DNA from: an uncultured Caldilineaceae bacterium
GTDB taxonomy: Bacteria > Chloroflexota > Anaerolineae > Caldilineales > Caldilineaceae
DNA: 64,000 nt
Assembly (NCBI GenBank): GCA_958295915.1
Contig: OY282381.1
Location: 2,192,722 to 2,256,721, forward strand
Reading direction: 5' to 3'
Shown here: positions 9,440 to 18,711 of the stretch, piece after piece
How positions within the stretch are numbered: the first letter of the stretch is position 1
Layout of the letters: each line of letters starts with the position of its first letter
The notes under the pieces: model-generated
Databases searched by the model: none
Seen by the model: only the letters and a program-made list of their open reading frames with translations
What the model was told of the DNA's origin: nothing
Program-made: the position numbers and the translations under genes

Positions 9440-9782
9440 CCCAACGGCACTTGGACTGACCTAGATTGGATTCGCTATGATGCAAAAAACAGGCGTACAG
9501 AAGGCGACAACTCAGCGATCCACAGATAGATGCTGTTCTGGAAGATATATACATGGAACTGAAATGGGTCGATCGAGTCGTTGTGGCCGAAGCAATAAAC
9601 GACTTTGTGGAAAAGATTGGGGAAATACCCCGGTTTAACTGGCTGTTGAGACGTGAGATAATCATTCAGGGTGAGCGCCTGCCCGGCAGTACGACCAGGT
9701 AGCAATCCAACTCGGCGCTACATTGTATGACACACGCCAATTGAACATAACGCAGGGAGTGTTTTGGCCAATATTTCGATGA
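9440..9782 (+). pseudogene. Decayed C-terminal tip region after the RHS core
   Basis: Protein-like stretches continue after the RHS stop in shifting frames: GTWTDLDWIRYDAKNRRT, then LSDPQIDAVLEDIYMELKW and VVVAEAINDFVEKIGEIPRF (9511-9700), then VAIQLGATLYDTRQLN (to a TGA at 9780). They may be the toxin tip or a following small gene. The family is not recognised; at least two frameshifts are needed to join them. Confidence 0.4.
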
Positions 9783-9832
9783 CTTCGCTCCCCGTCCGGC
9801 GCGCTGAAAGGTAAATGGCGCCAATAGAGAGC

Positions 9833-10096
9833 ATGATACAAAAACGCATCTGTTTGGTGGCTATCGCGCTCATGCTGCTCATATCAGCCTGTATCTCCCC
9901 ATCGCCATCCGTTCAGGAGCGCATACGGGTTGAGTCAGACATGCAAGCGTGTTCGCTGGATGTGTCAGACTTGCCCAGCGGATGGCGGCAAAGCGCGGTG
10001 GACTCCTCGATGCCTGCTCATCCTCGTCTGCTTGCCTTTCCCCCCAGGCTGCATCCACCGACAACGAAAATGGACAAGCGGGCCATTCGCAGGTAA
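9833..10096 (+). pseudogene. Truncated lipoprotein-like fragment
   Basis: The start MIQKRICLVAIALMLLISAC is a clear lipoprotein signal peptide with a lipobox ending in cysteine. About 30 residues later (DVSDLPSGW) the sequence becomes proline-rich and basic and then stops. Another frame gives a more plausible polar continuation (AASTDNENGQAGHSQ), suggesting a frameshift. The following 220 bases to rnj hold no recognisable feature. Confidence 0.4.
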
Positions 10097-10317
10097 AATA
10101 GGAGGGAATAACCGATAGCGAACGGGCCGGGGCTGTGCGCTGTCCGTAGATTGCAGCGCGCGACTCCGAACAATAGTGAACTGGCCCTTCCAAGGCGCCA
10201 TTTGTGCGTGTATGTTGATTTTTATGGGTAAAATCGAAAAGGACGCTCACGCTGGGAGCTATCGCTGCCCGGCGTTTTTGTGTTGAACGGTATGTTGCCT
10301 TTCAAAGGAGAAATTGA

Positions 10318-12057
10318 ATGGAACAAACAGATGTAGTGGTTGCTGAGACAGATATGCAGGAAGAGATCGGGCCCGCCACCGCCACAGGCGTAGCCCAACT
10401 GCGGGTAATTCCCCTAGGCGGGCTCGGTGGAATCGGCAAGAATATGATGCTGCTGGAGTCCGGTGAGAATGTTCTCATCATCGATGCCGGACTTATGTTT
10501 CCAGACAGCGATATGCACGGCGTGGATGTGGTGATCCCGGAGACTGAATATCTGCTGGACCGACTGGACTGGATTCGCGGTATCGTCCTGACACACGGAC
10601 ACGAGGATCATATCGGCGCGTTGCCCTATCTGATCGATCAAGGAGTGGACGCGCCCGTCTACGCTACCGCGCTGACGAAAGGGCTGCTAGAAGGCAAATT
10701 GTCGGAACACGGGTTGCTGGCCCAAACGGATCTGCATGAAGTGACGGAAGATGACATCATCGCTTTGGAACCGTTTAGCGTCGAGTTTTTCCACACCTGC
10801 CACAGTTTCCCGGATAGCGTCGGCATCTGTGTCTCTACGCCGGCCGGCCGGGTCATTCTGACGAGCGATTACAAATTTGATGACACACCCGTCGACGGCA
10901 AGCTCACGGAAGTGGACAAGCTGCAACGCTGGGGCGACGAAGGCGTACTGCTGCTTCTGGGCGACAGTACAAATATAGAAACAGAAGGTAGTACGCCCAG
11001 TGAAACCAAAGTCGAGGAGACCCTCGATACCATCTTTTCTCAGGTGGATGGCCGCGTCATTCTGGCGACCTTTGCCAGCAATATCAGTCGGGTGCAGCAG
11101 ATTATCACCATTGCGCGCAAACATGGCCGACGGCTCGGGATCATCGGGCGTTCGATGGTCAACAATGTAAAGATCGCAATCCGTCTCGGCTACTTAGACA
11201 TTCAACAGGACGAACTGTTGACCGTCAGAGAAATGGAAGAACTGCCGTCCCAGAAGGTGACAATCATCGCCACGGGGAGTCAGGGTGAACCGACCAGCGC
11301 CATGGTGCGCATGAGCATCGGCGACCAGCGGCAGATCAGTCTGCGCAAAGGGGATACAGTTGTGCTGAGTGCCACACCGATCCCGGGCAACGAAGAGTTG
11401 TTCAACCGCACAGTAGACAATCTGTTTCGCCGCGGCGTCAGAGTCTTTTATCACGAACTGTCCGACGATGTCCACGTCAGCGGTCATGGCGGCAAAGACG
11501 ATTACCGCCGGATGCTGGAATTGGCGCGACCTCGCTATTTTATACCCGTACATGGCGCATACCGGCATCTTGTGCTCCACGGAGAACTAGCCCAAAGCGT
11601 CGGTGTCGCGCCGGAGCGCATCTTCATCGTCGAAGATGGCCAAGTGGTGGAATTCGGCCATTTTGAGGATGGGAACGATGCCCTACAGGCGCGGCTGGGC
11701 GAATATGTCAGCGCCAATCACGTCTTTGTCGACGGATTGGGCGTGGGCGACATCGGCAGCGTCGTCTTGCGGGATCGACGCCATCTGGGCAGCGACGGTT
11801 TCCTGGTCTGCATCGTGGCATTAGACGAATTCGATGGCAAGATTCTCTATGGACCTGAGATCATCAGCCGCGGGTTTGTGTATATACGGGATAACGAAGG
11901 GCTGATTCAGCGGGCTGAGGAGATAGTGCGTAAAGAAATCAAGGGCAAAGTGCCTCCCACCGCTCTCTCCCGTCGCATTCGCAACGCATTGGCTACCTTC
12001 TGCAGTAACGAAATGGGACGCCGACCGATGATTCTGCCCGTGGTGCTCGAAGTGTAA
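10318..12057 (+). CDS. rnj: Ribonuclease J
   Basis: Metallo-beta-lactamase / beta-CASP nuclease that processes and degrades RNA in the cytosol, with 5'-3' exo- and endonuclease activity in the family. Seen: the zinc motif THGHEDHIGALPYL, the second histidine region HTCHSFPDSVGI, the aspartate in ILTSDYKFD, the beta-CASP segment ATFASNISRVQQ, and VHGAYRHL near residue 410. Length 579 is normal. The start follows AAAGGAG nine bases upstream. A hairpin with a short T-rich tail follows the gene. Confidence 0.96.
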   Translation: MEQTDVVVAETDMQEEIGPATATGVAQLRVIPLGGLGGIGKNMMLLESGENVLIIDAGLMFPDSDMHGVDVVIPETEYLLDRLDWIRGIVLTHGHEDHIGALPYLIDQGVDAPVYATALTKGLLEGKLSEHGLLAQTDLHEVTEDDIIALEPFSVEFFHTCHSFPDSVGICVSTPAGRVILTSDYKFDDTPVDGKLTEVDKLQRWGDEGVLLLLGDSTNIETEGSTPSETKVEETLDTIFSQVDGRVILATFASNISRVQQIITIARKHGRRLGIIGRSMVNNVKIAIRLGYLDIQQDELLTVREMEELPSQKVTIIATGSQGEPTSAMVRMSIGDQRQISLRKGDTVVLSATPIPGNEELFNRTVDNLFRRGVRVFYHELSDDVHVSGHGGKDDYRRMLELARPRYFIPVHGAYRHLVLHGELAQSVGVAPERIFIVEDGQVVEFGHFEDGNDALQARLGEYVSANHVFVDGLGVGDIGSVVLRDRRHLGSDGFLVCIVALDEFDGKILYGPEIISRGFVYIRDNEGLIQRAEEIVRKEIKGKVPPTALSRRIRNALATFCSNEMGRRPMILPVVLEV

Positions 12058-12073
12058 TCAGGTGGGCAGTCAA

Positions 12074-12120
12074 GGCTCTTCCGGCCTGGCAATCGCTATA
12101 GCTGGGCCGGAGAGCTTCTT
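12074..12120 (+). terminator. Rho-independent terminator after rnj
   Basis: Stem GCTCTTCCGGCC pairing with GGCCGGAGAGC (one bulge) around a 17-nt loop, followed by TTCTTT, 17 bases after the stop codon. Confidence 0.55.
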
Positions 12121-12151
12121 TGCCTCGGCAGGCAACGTGTTGCAACGCTGA

Positions 12152-12180
12152 TTGCTGAAATCCGAATTCGCTGATATACT
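12152..12180 (+). promoter_or_regulatory. Candidate sigma-70-type promoter for ftsK
   Basis: TTGCTG, 17-bp spacer, TATACT. The transcript would have a leader of about 200 bases that contains a long-form family B repeat. Confidence 0.5.
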
Positions 12181-12271
12181 GTGTTGGGAACGTTTGTTCT
12201 TTCCCGCGCGCAATGCACAGCAGAGCGTCGCTCTGCCGCAGCCAACATGGCTGTTTCCCGGTTCAAGCTGA

Positions 12272-12338
12272 CGCGCCGATTCAGGCTTCGCACGATACGC
12301 GAAACCTGCGGTGCGTTCAGCCTTCACTGTAGGGCGTG
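12272..12338 (+). repeat. Long-form family B element in ftsK leader
   Basis: Starts CGCGCC, then the internal segment GATTCAGGCTTCGCACGATA, CGCGAAACCTGCGGTGCGTT, and ends CACTGTAGGGCGTG. The internal segment matches those at 35425-35499 and 53140-53188, and the ends match the short family B hairpins. Confidence 0.6.
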
Positions 12339-12391
12339 TATGCTGTACCATCGCTTCGTTGGGGCAACGGTACAAGGATCCCGTACCTGAC

Positions 12392-15046
12392 ATGGTAGCC
12401 AAACGGCGTAGAAAGAAGAAAGCCACCCCGCTGAGGCAGCTTCTGGACGGGTTGGCGCGCATCGCCCGCACAGAGGTTCTCGGCCTCAGCTTCGTGCTGA
12501 TTTCGATCTTTACACTCCTGAGCCTGTTCACCGGCTCCCGCGGCAGTGTCACAGGGCTGTGGATCGATCTCCTGCGCGCGGCGACAGGCGACGGCGTGGC
12601 CGGTGTGCCACTGCTGACCGGCTTCCTCGGCCTGTGGATGGTCATCCGCGCCATTGACAGATCAGATCGGCGCGCCACCCCAGGGCGCGACATGCCGGAC
12701 CTGCCCTGGCGGAAACCAACCGGTCTGCTTTTGATCTTCCTGGCGTACATTACCGCCAGTACCCTATGGCTGCCGCCCATGACCCGCGCGGCGCGTATTG
12801 CAGACGGCAAAGCCGGCGGCGCGCTTGGGCGGATCCTTACCGATCTGCTGGAGACCTGGCTGAGTATGTGGGGCGCGTGGGCAGTTATCGGTTTCAGCGT
12901 CGTGTTGGGGCTGGCTCTGCTCACCGATCGCTTGCTGTTGGAACTGGCCCTGGATAGCTGGGATGTTCTGCGGGAGATGTGGAAGGAGCGCCGGCAGAAG
13001 ACATCTTCCAGCCTGACGCAAGAGATATCTACGCCGTCTTTGCGCCCTGGAGATGGGGCAGAGATCGTCAGTCACATCGTTCTCGAGGAGGGACGGCCGC
13101 ATACACCGCATCCCACCCCGACTGCAACCGGAGATGCGCTACAGCCAGCGTCAGCTGGGAATGCCGACCGCGCGCGTAAAGATAGCAGCCCGGCGTTCAC
13201 AGAACCGGCCACACAGAAAACCCTGACGCCGAAAGTCGGTGATGGTTTACCGGCATGGCGACTTCCGCAGCTCAATGATATGTTAGACTTCTGGGATCGA
13301 TCCATCGACAGCGACGACCTCATCCGTTACCGGGGACGACTACTGGAAGAGACGCTTGCGCTGTTCGGAGTCCCCGCTGATTTTGAAGGGGTCAACGCCG
13401 GCCCAACCATCACCCAATATCTGATTCGCCCGGGCTATATTGAGCGAACGGTACGCGGCGAGACGAAGCGCACAAAGGTGAAAGTCAGCAAAATCGCCAG
13501 CTTAGCAAACGATCTGGCCCTGGCCCTCGCTGCCCGCAACGTGCGGATTGAAGCGCCGATTCCGGGGACAAACTATGTCGGCATCGAAGTGCCGAATACA
13601 GAAAGCAATAATGTCGGCCTGAAAGAACTGATAGAGAGCGATGAATTCGAGAAAGTGCAGGCCAAAGGTCGGCTGACGATCGCTTTGGGCGAGGACGTGA
13701 GAGGCAAACCGGTGATCACCGATCTGACGCGGATGCCCCACTTGCTCATCGCCGGCGCCACGGGAACCGGCAAGTCGGTCTGTATCAATTCGATCATCGG
13801 CTGTCTGCTGTTGACCCACACGCCGGAAACCCTACGCCTGCTGATGATCGATCCGAAGATGGTCGAACTGACTATCTACAACGACACGCCCCATCTCCTC
13901 AGCCCGGTAGTAACGGACGTAGACCGCGCCGCAGGAGTGCTGTACTGGTGCATCAAGGAGATGGAACGGCGCTACCAACTCTTGAATAAAGCCGGCGTCC
14001 GCGATCTGGAACGATTCAACGCATATCTGCGTAAACAGGGCGAGGAGATCCTGCCCTATATCGTCGTCGTCGTGGACGAGATGGCCGACCTGATGATGGC
14101 CGCGCCAGAAGAAGTAGAGAAACACCTTATCCGCCTGGCGCAGATGGCCCGGGCTGTAGGCATTCATCTGATTATCGCCACCCAGCGCCCTTCCGTGGAT
14201 GTGATCACCGGGCTTATCAAGGCAAACTTCCCAGCTCGCATCGCCTTCGCGGTGACCAGCCAAATAGACAGCCGAGTGGTGCTGGATGTGCCCGGCGCCG
14301 AACAGCTACTGGGACGAGGCGATATGTTGTTTATGGCGTCGGATGCAAGCAAGTTGGAGCGGCTACAGGGCGCGGTCCTGGGCGATCCGGAGATCAACCG
14401 CATCGTTCAATATTGGCAAGACCTCCATAGATCGGAAACCTACATCCAGCCGCAGTTGCCTGACAGCCCCATCTCGACAGATGCGCCGTCTGACCTGCCG
14501 CAACGTCCACCCGGCGCCGAAGCGGAAGCGCGCAATGCCGAACCCCAGGGGAAGCCGGCGCGCACGCAGAAGCGACTGGCCACAGACAGTCAGAGGGCGC
14601 AGCCGCCTTTTGAGCGGATCGATGATGAGAGCGCCCTCTCTCAGATGCAAGCCGTCGACGCCAGGGACGATCTCTTCGATGAAGCCGTGCAGGTGGTGAC
14701 GCAAGCCGGCCGCGGCTCAGTGACGATTTTGCAGCGCAAGCTGCGGATCGGCTATAACCGCGCCAGCCATCTGGTAGAACAGCTCGAAGCAGCCGCTATT
14801 TTGGGTCCGGATCGGGGCCGGAATCAGGGACGAGAAGTATACCCCCCCTCCCCATCCGGCGTAGAGGACAGGGCCAGTGCAAAGACTGTTTTGCGCGCCA
14901 CTGTGGGGCGCGACGACAGTCGGTCCGCAGATACCTCGCGTCAGACCGCTACCGACCAAAGAGATAAACCTGTCGACAACGATCAAACGAAGCTGCCTCC
15001 GCCATCGCCTGACGATGACGACACGCCGCTCCGGATCTGGATGTAA
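12392..15046 (+). CDS. ftsK: DNA translocase FtsK/SpoIIIE
   Basis: Membrane-anchored DNA pump that clears chromosome ends from the division septum. Four hydrophobic segments occupy roughly residues 30-180, followed by a variable linker and the motor. Walker A is AGATGTGKS near residue 455 and Walker B is YIVVVVDEMADLMM. The C-terminal gamma (winged helix) domain contains RGSVTILQRKLRIGYNRAS, so it should recognise KOPS-like sites. The ATG at 12392 (VAKRRRKKKA, basic) is preferred over a GTG at 12311 that lies inside repeat DNA. The last 50 residues, past the gamma domain, carry an in-frame family B element (TVLRATVGRDD) near residue 833. Confidence 0.95.
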   Translation: MVAKRRRKKKATPLRQLLDGLARIARTEVLGLSFVLISIFTLLSLFTGSRGSVTGLWIDLLRAATGDGVAGVPLLTGFLGLWMVIRAIDRSDRRATPGRDMPDLPWRKPTGLLLIFLAYITASTLWLPPMTRAARIADGKAGGALGRILTDLLETWLSMWGAWAVIGFSVVLGLALLTDRLLLELALDSWDVLREMWKERRQKTSSSLTQEISTPSLRPGDGAEIVSHIVLEEGRPHTPHPTPTATGDALQPASAGNADRARKDSSPAFTEPATQKTLTPKVGDGLPAWRLPQLNDMLDFWDRSIDSDDLIRYRGRLLEETLALFGVPADFEGVNAGPTITQYLIRPGYIERTVRGETKRTKVKVSKIASLANDLALALAARNVRIEAPIPGTNYVGIEVPNTESNNVGLKELIESDEFEKVQAKGRLTIALGEDVRGKPVITDLTRMPHLLIAGATGTGKSVCINSIIGCLLLTHTPETLRLLMIDPKMVELTIYNDTPHLLSPVVTDVDRAAGVLYWCIKEMERRYQLLNKAGVRDLERFNAYLRKQGEEILPYIVVVVDEMADLMMAAPEEVEKHLIRLAQMARAVGIHLIIATQRPSVDVITGLIKANFPARIAFAVTSQIDSRVVLDVPGAEQLLGRGDMLFMASDASKLERLQGAVLGDPEINRIVQYWQDLHRSETYIQPQLPDSPISTDAPSDLPQRPPGAEAEARNAEPQGKPARTQKRLATDSQRAQPPFERIDDESALSQMQAVDARDDLFDEAVQVVTQAGRGSVTILQRKLRIGYNRASHLVEQLEAAAILGPDRGRNQGREVYPPSPSGVEDRASAKTVLRATVGRDDSRSADTSRQTATDQRDKPVDNDQTKLPPPSPDDDDTPLRIWM
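14888..14914 (+). repeat. Family B element in ftsK C-terminal tail
   Basis: GTTTTGCGCGCC then ACTGTGGGGCGCGAC, 27 bp, read as TVLRATVGRD. It lies beyond the folded gamma domain. Confidence 0.85.
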
Positions 15047-15052
15047 AACCTT

Positions 15053-15079
15053 GTTTTGCGCGCCACTGTGGGGCGCGAC
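15053..15079 (+). repeat. Family B element between ftsK and LolA-like gene
   Basis: Identical to the copy at 14888 over 27 bp. It starts seven bases after the ftsK stop codon. Confidence 0.85.
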
Positions 15080-15170
15080 GTTGTGCCGGCGTCGTTTCAC
15101 AGCGTCTTGGCCGCGCTCATCCTAGACGCTGCCGGTCAGTCCCTGTCCTATTCTCAATACAGGTAGGCAA

Positions 15171-15893
15171 ATGGTTCGTAATCGTTGTTTTGCGCGCCAC
15201 TGTGGGGCGCGACAGCTCACCGGAATCGTTGTCGGTCTGCTCCTGTTGGTCGGCGTCGCGCTAGGTATCGTTTTCTTCATGACGCGGGGGCCAGACGCCA
15301 GTAGCCTGCCGGATGACGCGGCCGCCGCGCTTGCGAAGCTGAAGACCGTCCAGGGACGGCTCGTGCTGGGAAAGGAATACCAGATGATGGAGTATGAGTT
15401 GTGGGTGGAGCGACCGCGCCATCTGCGGGTAGAGGCAGAGTTGCAAGGACTCGACCGCAAGGCCGTCTTTATTCTGATGTTCAACGAAAATGAGGCCTGG
15501 ACGTACGATCCAGTGCTACATATCGCCACCGTTGCCGATCGCACAAAAACGCCGCCCACAGAAGGCTCGCTCGTTGGCACATCGCTGTTGGAAACAATGC
15601 CGGATGACGTGCTGGCCGCACTGCGCGGCGGTGATGTGCAGATCATCGGCGAGGAGTCGGTGGCTGGGCGGGATGCGCTACGCGTACAGGTGATGCTGCC
15701 GGCGCAGAATCCTTTTGACAGTGGGCAACTGACCCTGTGGTTGGACAAGACCACCTACTATCCACTAGCCATCGAAGGTGATACCGGGTTCCGAATGCGC
15801 TTTGATTTCATCAAGTTCAACCAAGCGATCGATCCCCTGACATTCGTCTTTTTCCCACCACCGGGCGCGACCGTGCGTCGTATCGGTGAATAG
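15171..15893 (+). CDS. LolA-like membrane-anchored protein
   Basis: A single membrane anchor (IVVGLLLLVGVALGIVFFM, about residues 18-37) is followed by an extracytoplasmic domain resembling outer-membrane lipoprotein-sorting and LolA-like folds (LRVEAELQGLDRKAVFILMF, AWTYDP, GDTGFRMRFDFIKFN). Its task in an organism of this type is unknown; it may bind lipid-like ligands at the cell surface. The predicted cytoplasmic N-terminus (RCFARHCGARQ, residues 5-15) is entirely a family B element. The start codon has only a weak AGGTAGG upstream. The stop overlaps the following MFS gene by eight bases, so the two are probably translated together. Confidence 0.75.
   Translation: MVRNRCFARHCGARQLTGIVVGLLLLVGVALGIVFFMTRGPDASSLPDDAAAALAKLKTVQGRLVLGKEYQMMEYELWVERPRHLRVEAELQGLDRKAVFILMFNENEAWTYDPVLHIATVADRTKTPPTEGSLVGTSLLETMPDDVLAALRGGDVQIIGEESVAGRDALRVQVMLPAQNPFDSGQLTLWLDKTTYYPLAIEGDTGFRMRFDFIKFNQAIDPLTFVFFPPPGATVRRIGE
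15187..15213 (+). repeat. Family B element forming N-terminus of LolA-like protein
   Basis: Same 27-bp sequence as at 14888 and 15053, making three copies within 330 bp. Here it is read in a different frame (CFARHCGAR). Confidence 0.85.
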
Positions 15894-17127
15894 CCAGCGC
15901 CAGACGGCAACCGAGCGCGCGAAAGCCTCTCGCCATCTGTCCAGCTTTCGCCAGATACTCGCGGCCTGTATCGCCACCCGGCTGATCATCGATACGGCGA
16001 CCCAACTCTTCAACTTCTACCTGCAGACGATTGCGCGGGGGCTGGCCCTGGATATCGTTGTCTTGGGACGTTTCGTCAGTCTGCGCAATGTCGTGGGCTT
16101 GGCCGCGCCCCTGTTCGGCAGCGCCGCCGATCGCTACGGCTACCGCCGCATCATGCGCCTGTCGCTGCTGCTGTCCGCTGCCGGCATGTTTCTGTTCGGC
16201 AGTGGCGGCGGCCTCTGGTCCGTAGCGGCCGGCATGATCATGTTGGGGCTGGGATTAATCGGCTTCGTGCCAACGAGCCAGGCGTACATCAGCTCGCAAC
16301 TGCCCTTTGCGCACCGCGCGCGGGGCATCGGTGTGTTAGAGTATTCTTGGGCTTTGGCGGGGATCGTCGGTCTGTCCTTGATGGGTCTTCTCTTCGACCT
16401 CTTCAGTTGGCAGATCCCGTTTTTCGTCCTGGGCGCGGCCACGCTCGCAGGCTGGGCGCTCCTCGGCCTCTTGCCGGGCGCTCCGAATCCCGATAATCAG
16501 GATCCCGATCTGTCTGCAACGGCAGCCGCCATACCTCTCCAGCGACGTATCGCCAGCTTTTTCGATCTCGGCCCCAACCGGCGCTCCGCCTACGCCGTCA
16601 TCTACGCCAACGGCCTGTTCTTTTTCAGCCAACTGCACATCCTCATTGCCCACGGCGCCTGGCTACAAACCGAATACGGCCTGAATCCATCTGCATTGGG
16701 GCTGGTGGCCTTATCCCAAGGCGTGGCCGATCTGTGCGGCAGTGTGCTCGTCTCATTGATTACCGATCGGATAGGGAAGAAGCGCGCCGTTCAGGCCGGC
16801 ATGCTGGGGTCGGCACTGATCTACAGCTCTCTGCCCATTATAAATGTCGGGTTGGCGCTGGTGACCGTTGTATTGGCGCTGATGCGCTTTGCAGTCCAAT
16901 ACGGGATCGTCAGCGCCATCGCCCTTATCAGCGAACAGGCTCCGGATCGACGGGGCAAAGTGATATCCCTCGCAATGGCGCTCAGTCTGCTGGGCGGGAC
17001 TCTCAGCGGCTTTTCCGGCCCCTGGATGTATACCAACTTCGGGGTATGGGGGCTGGGGCCGCTGTCAGCGGGCTGCGCGCTGCTGGCGTTTATACTGTTG
17101 ACATTTTGGGGACGCGAATCGGCATAG
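15886..17127 (+). CDS. MFS transporter
   Basis: Major facilitator with about 12 hydrophobic segments over 413 residues. The loop 2-3 signature is seen as GSAADRYGYRRIM. A long cytoplasmic loop follows segment 6 (LPGAPNPDNQDPDLSATAA). Substrate unknown. It starts at a GTG that overlaps the end of the LolA-like gene by eight bases. Confidence 0.85.
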   Translation: MNSQRQTATERAKASRHLSSFRQILAACIATRLIIDTATQLFNFYLQTIARGLALDIVVLGRFVSLRNVVGLAAPLFGSAADRYGYRRIMRLSLLLSAAGMFLFGSGGGLWSVAAGMIMLGLGLIGFVPTSQAYISSQLPFAHRARGIGVLEYSWALAGIVGLSLMGLLFDLFSWQIPFFVLGAATLAGWALLGLLPGAPNPDNQDPDLSATAAAIPLQRRIASFFDLGPNRRSAYAVIYANGLFFFSQLHILIAHGAWLQTEYGLNPSALGLVALSQGVADLCGSVLVSLITDRIGKKRAVQAGMLGSALIYSSLPIINVGLALVTVVLALMRFAVQYGIVSAIALISEQAPDRRGKVISLAMALSLLGGTLSGFSGPWMYTNFGVWGLGPLSAGCALLAFILLTFWGRESA

Positions 17128-17140
17128 CCAGGTTAAATTG

Positions 17141-17159
17141 GCGCGCCACGGGCGCGCGC
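17141..17159. repeat. Degenerate family B element
   Basis: GCGCGCCACGGGCGCGCGC, 13 bases after the MFS stop. It has the hairpin of family B but lacks the flanking matches. Confidence 0.4.
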
Positions 17160-17196
17160 ATTGGAGACGGGCGCACATGATTGGGTAAGGTTCAAT

Positions 17197-17218
17197 GCGC
17201 CCTTGCTCGAAAGGGCGC
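17197..17218. repeat. Family A element, stem variant
   Basis: GCGCCCTT, loop GCTCGA, AAGGGCGC. The stem differs from the consensus, but both arms changed together, so pairing is kept. Together with 17141-17159 it fills the 207-bp gap before the sulfatase gene. Confidence 0.75.
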
Positions 17219-17334
17219 GCTGACAAAGCTGTGTTGCGTCTATTCCCCTTGACAAACCAAAGGAAAAGTGAAGAATGACGAGTTGCATTGACGGCTAGTC
17301 TCGTTTGACACGCGCCACACTGAGAGATCTTCCG

Positions 17335-18696
17335 ATGAACATTATCTACTTACATTCCCACGACACAGGCCGTTACCTTCAGCCCTACGGCCATGCGATA
17401 CCTGCGCCCAACCTCCAGCGGTTGGCAGAAGAAGGCGTCCTCTTCCGCAAAGCCTTCAACGCCGCGCCCACCTGCTCCCCTAGCCGGGCCTGTCTGCTCA
17501 CCGGCCAGAGCGCGCATTCCTGCGGGCAACTGGGTCTGGCGAACCGGGACTTCTATCTCCAACATCCAGAACGGCATCTGGCGAATTTTCTCCGAGATCA
17601 GGGCTACTGCACGGCCCTGTGCGGCATTCAGCACCTGGTAGTGGACCCGCGGACGCTTGGCTACGAGTGGATCGCCGAACTCGGCACGCCCTCCCTTGAG
17701 GATACAGACGGCATTACCGCCGCTGCTGTCGAGTTCATCCGCAAACAGCATGACCGGCCCTTTTTTCTGGCCGTAGGCTACTTCGAGACCCATCGCGTCT
17801 TCCCAGAACCGGGCGAAGACGAGGACGAGCGCTACACCCTGCCGCCGGCGCCTCTGCCGGATACGCCGGAGACCCGCTACGATATGGCATCCTACAAACG
17901 CATGGCCAAGATTCTGGACGATCAGGTCGGGGCTGTTCTGACCGCGCTGGAGGAGGCAGGTTTGACCGATGATACCCTGTTCATCTACACAACCGACCAC
18001 GGTCTGGCCTTCCCCGGTATGAAGTGCACCCTCACAGATCATGGCATGGGCGTGGCCTTGATTGTACGCGGGCCGCACGGCTTTTGCGGCGGCCAAGTCG
18101 TGGACGGAATGATTTCCCAGATCGATATCTACCCGACTCTGTGCGAGTTGCTGAACGTCGAGCCACCGGCATGGCTGGAGGGACGCTCGTTTGTTCCCCT
18201 CGTAGCCGCTACAGTGGATGAAATCAACGAGGAGATTTTCGGAGAGGTCACCTATCACGCGGCCTATGAGCCGAAACGGGCTGTGCGTACCCACCGTTGG
18301 AAGTACATTCGGCGCTTCGATAAGCGGGCGACAGTCACGCTGCCCAATATCGACAACGGCCCCAGCAAGCAATATCTAATCAGGAACAGCCTGCCCCAGC
18401 GCAAGGTACATCAGGAGGCACTCTACGATCTGCTCTACGATCCCAATGAAGCCTGCAATCTGGTGAACGATCCCGCTTACACCGATGTGTTGACGGAGAT
18501 GCGCAACCGCCTCTCGGCGTGGATGGCGCGAACGGATGATCCTCTGTTGCAAGGGCCTGTGCCTACGCCTGCAGGCGCCTATGCCGACGATCCGGATGAC
18601 CTCCATCCGGGCGCCTCGGAACGATCCACCCTCACCACCTGGCGGAGGCGGGAGCGGCTGAAAGGTTTGTTCGCCGCGCCCGCGTGCGGCGCTTGA
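17335..18696 (+). CDS. Sulfatase (alkaline phosphatase superfamily)
   Basis: Hydrolyses sulfate esters, probably of sugars or a small organic sulfate. The active-site motif CSPSRACLLTG is seen near residue 45; its cysteine must be converted to formylglycine. The metal ligands appear in TTDHGLAFPGMKCTLTDHG. No signal peptide is seen, so it is predicted cytosolic. The ATG at 17335 (MNIIYLHSHDTG) is chosen over an upstream TTG because the fold begins there. The window encodes a radical SAM anaerobic sulfatase maturase at 38373 that could supply the modification. It converges on the aminotransferase gene with 15 bp between them. Confidence 0.9.
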   Translation: MNIIYLHSHDTGRYLQPYGHAIPAPNLQRLAEEGVLFRKAFNAAPTCSPSRACLLTGQSAHSCGQLGLANRDFYLQHPERHLANFLRDQGYCTALCGIQHLVVDPRTLGYEWIAELGTPSLEDTDGITAAAVEFIRKQHDRPFFLAVGYFETHRVFPEPGEDEDERYTLPPAPLPDTPETRYDMASYKRMAKILDDQVGAVLTALEEAGLTDDTLFIYTTDHGLAFPGMKCTLTDHGMGVALIVRGPHGFCGGQVVDGMISQIDIYPTLCELLNVEPPAWLEGRSFVPLVAATVDEINEEIFGEVTYHAAYEPKRAVRTHRWKYIRRFDKRATVTLPNIDNGPSKQYLIRNSLPQRKVHQEALYDLLYDPNEACNLVNDPAYTDVLTEMRNRLSAWMARTDDPLLQGPVPTPAGAYADDPDDLHPGASERSTLTTWRRRERLKGLFAAPACGA

Positions 18697-18711
18697 CGCG
18701 CCGGACGGGTG

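Noticed and set aside
12311..12391. Upstream GTG start for FtsK
   Set aside because: The extra 27 codons come from a long-form family B repeat; the ATG at 12392 gives the usual basic N-terminus.
17350..18372. Long minus-strand open frame of 340 codons
   Set aside because: It lies wholly opposite the sulfatase, whose motifs are clear.
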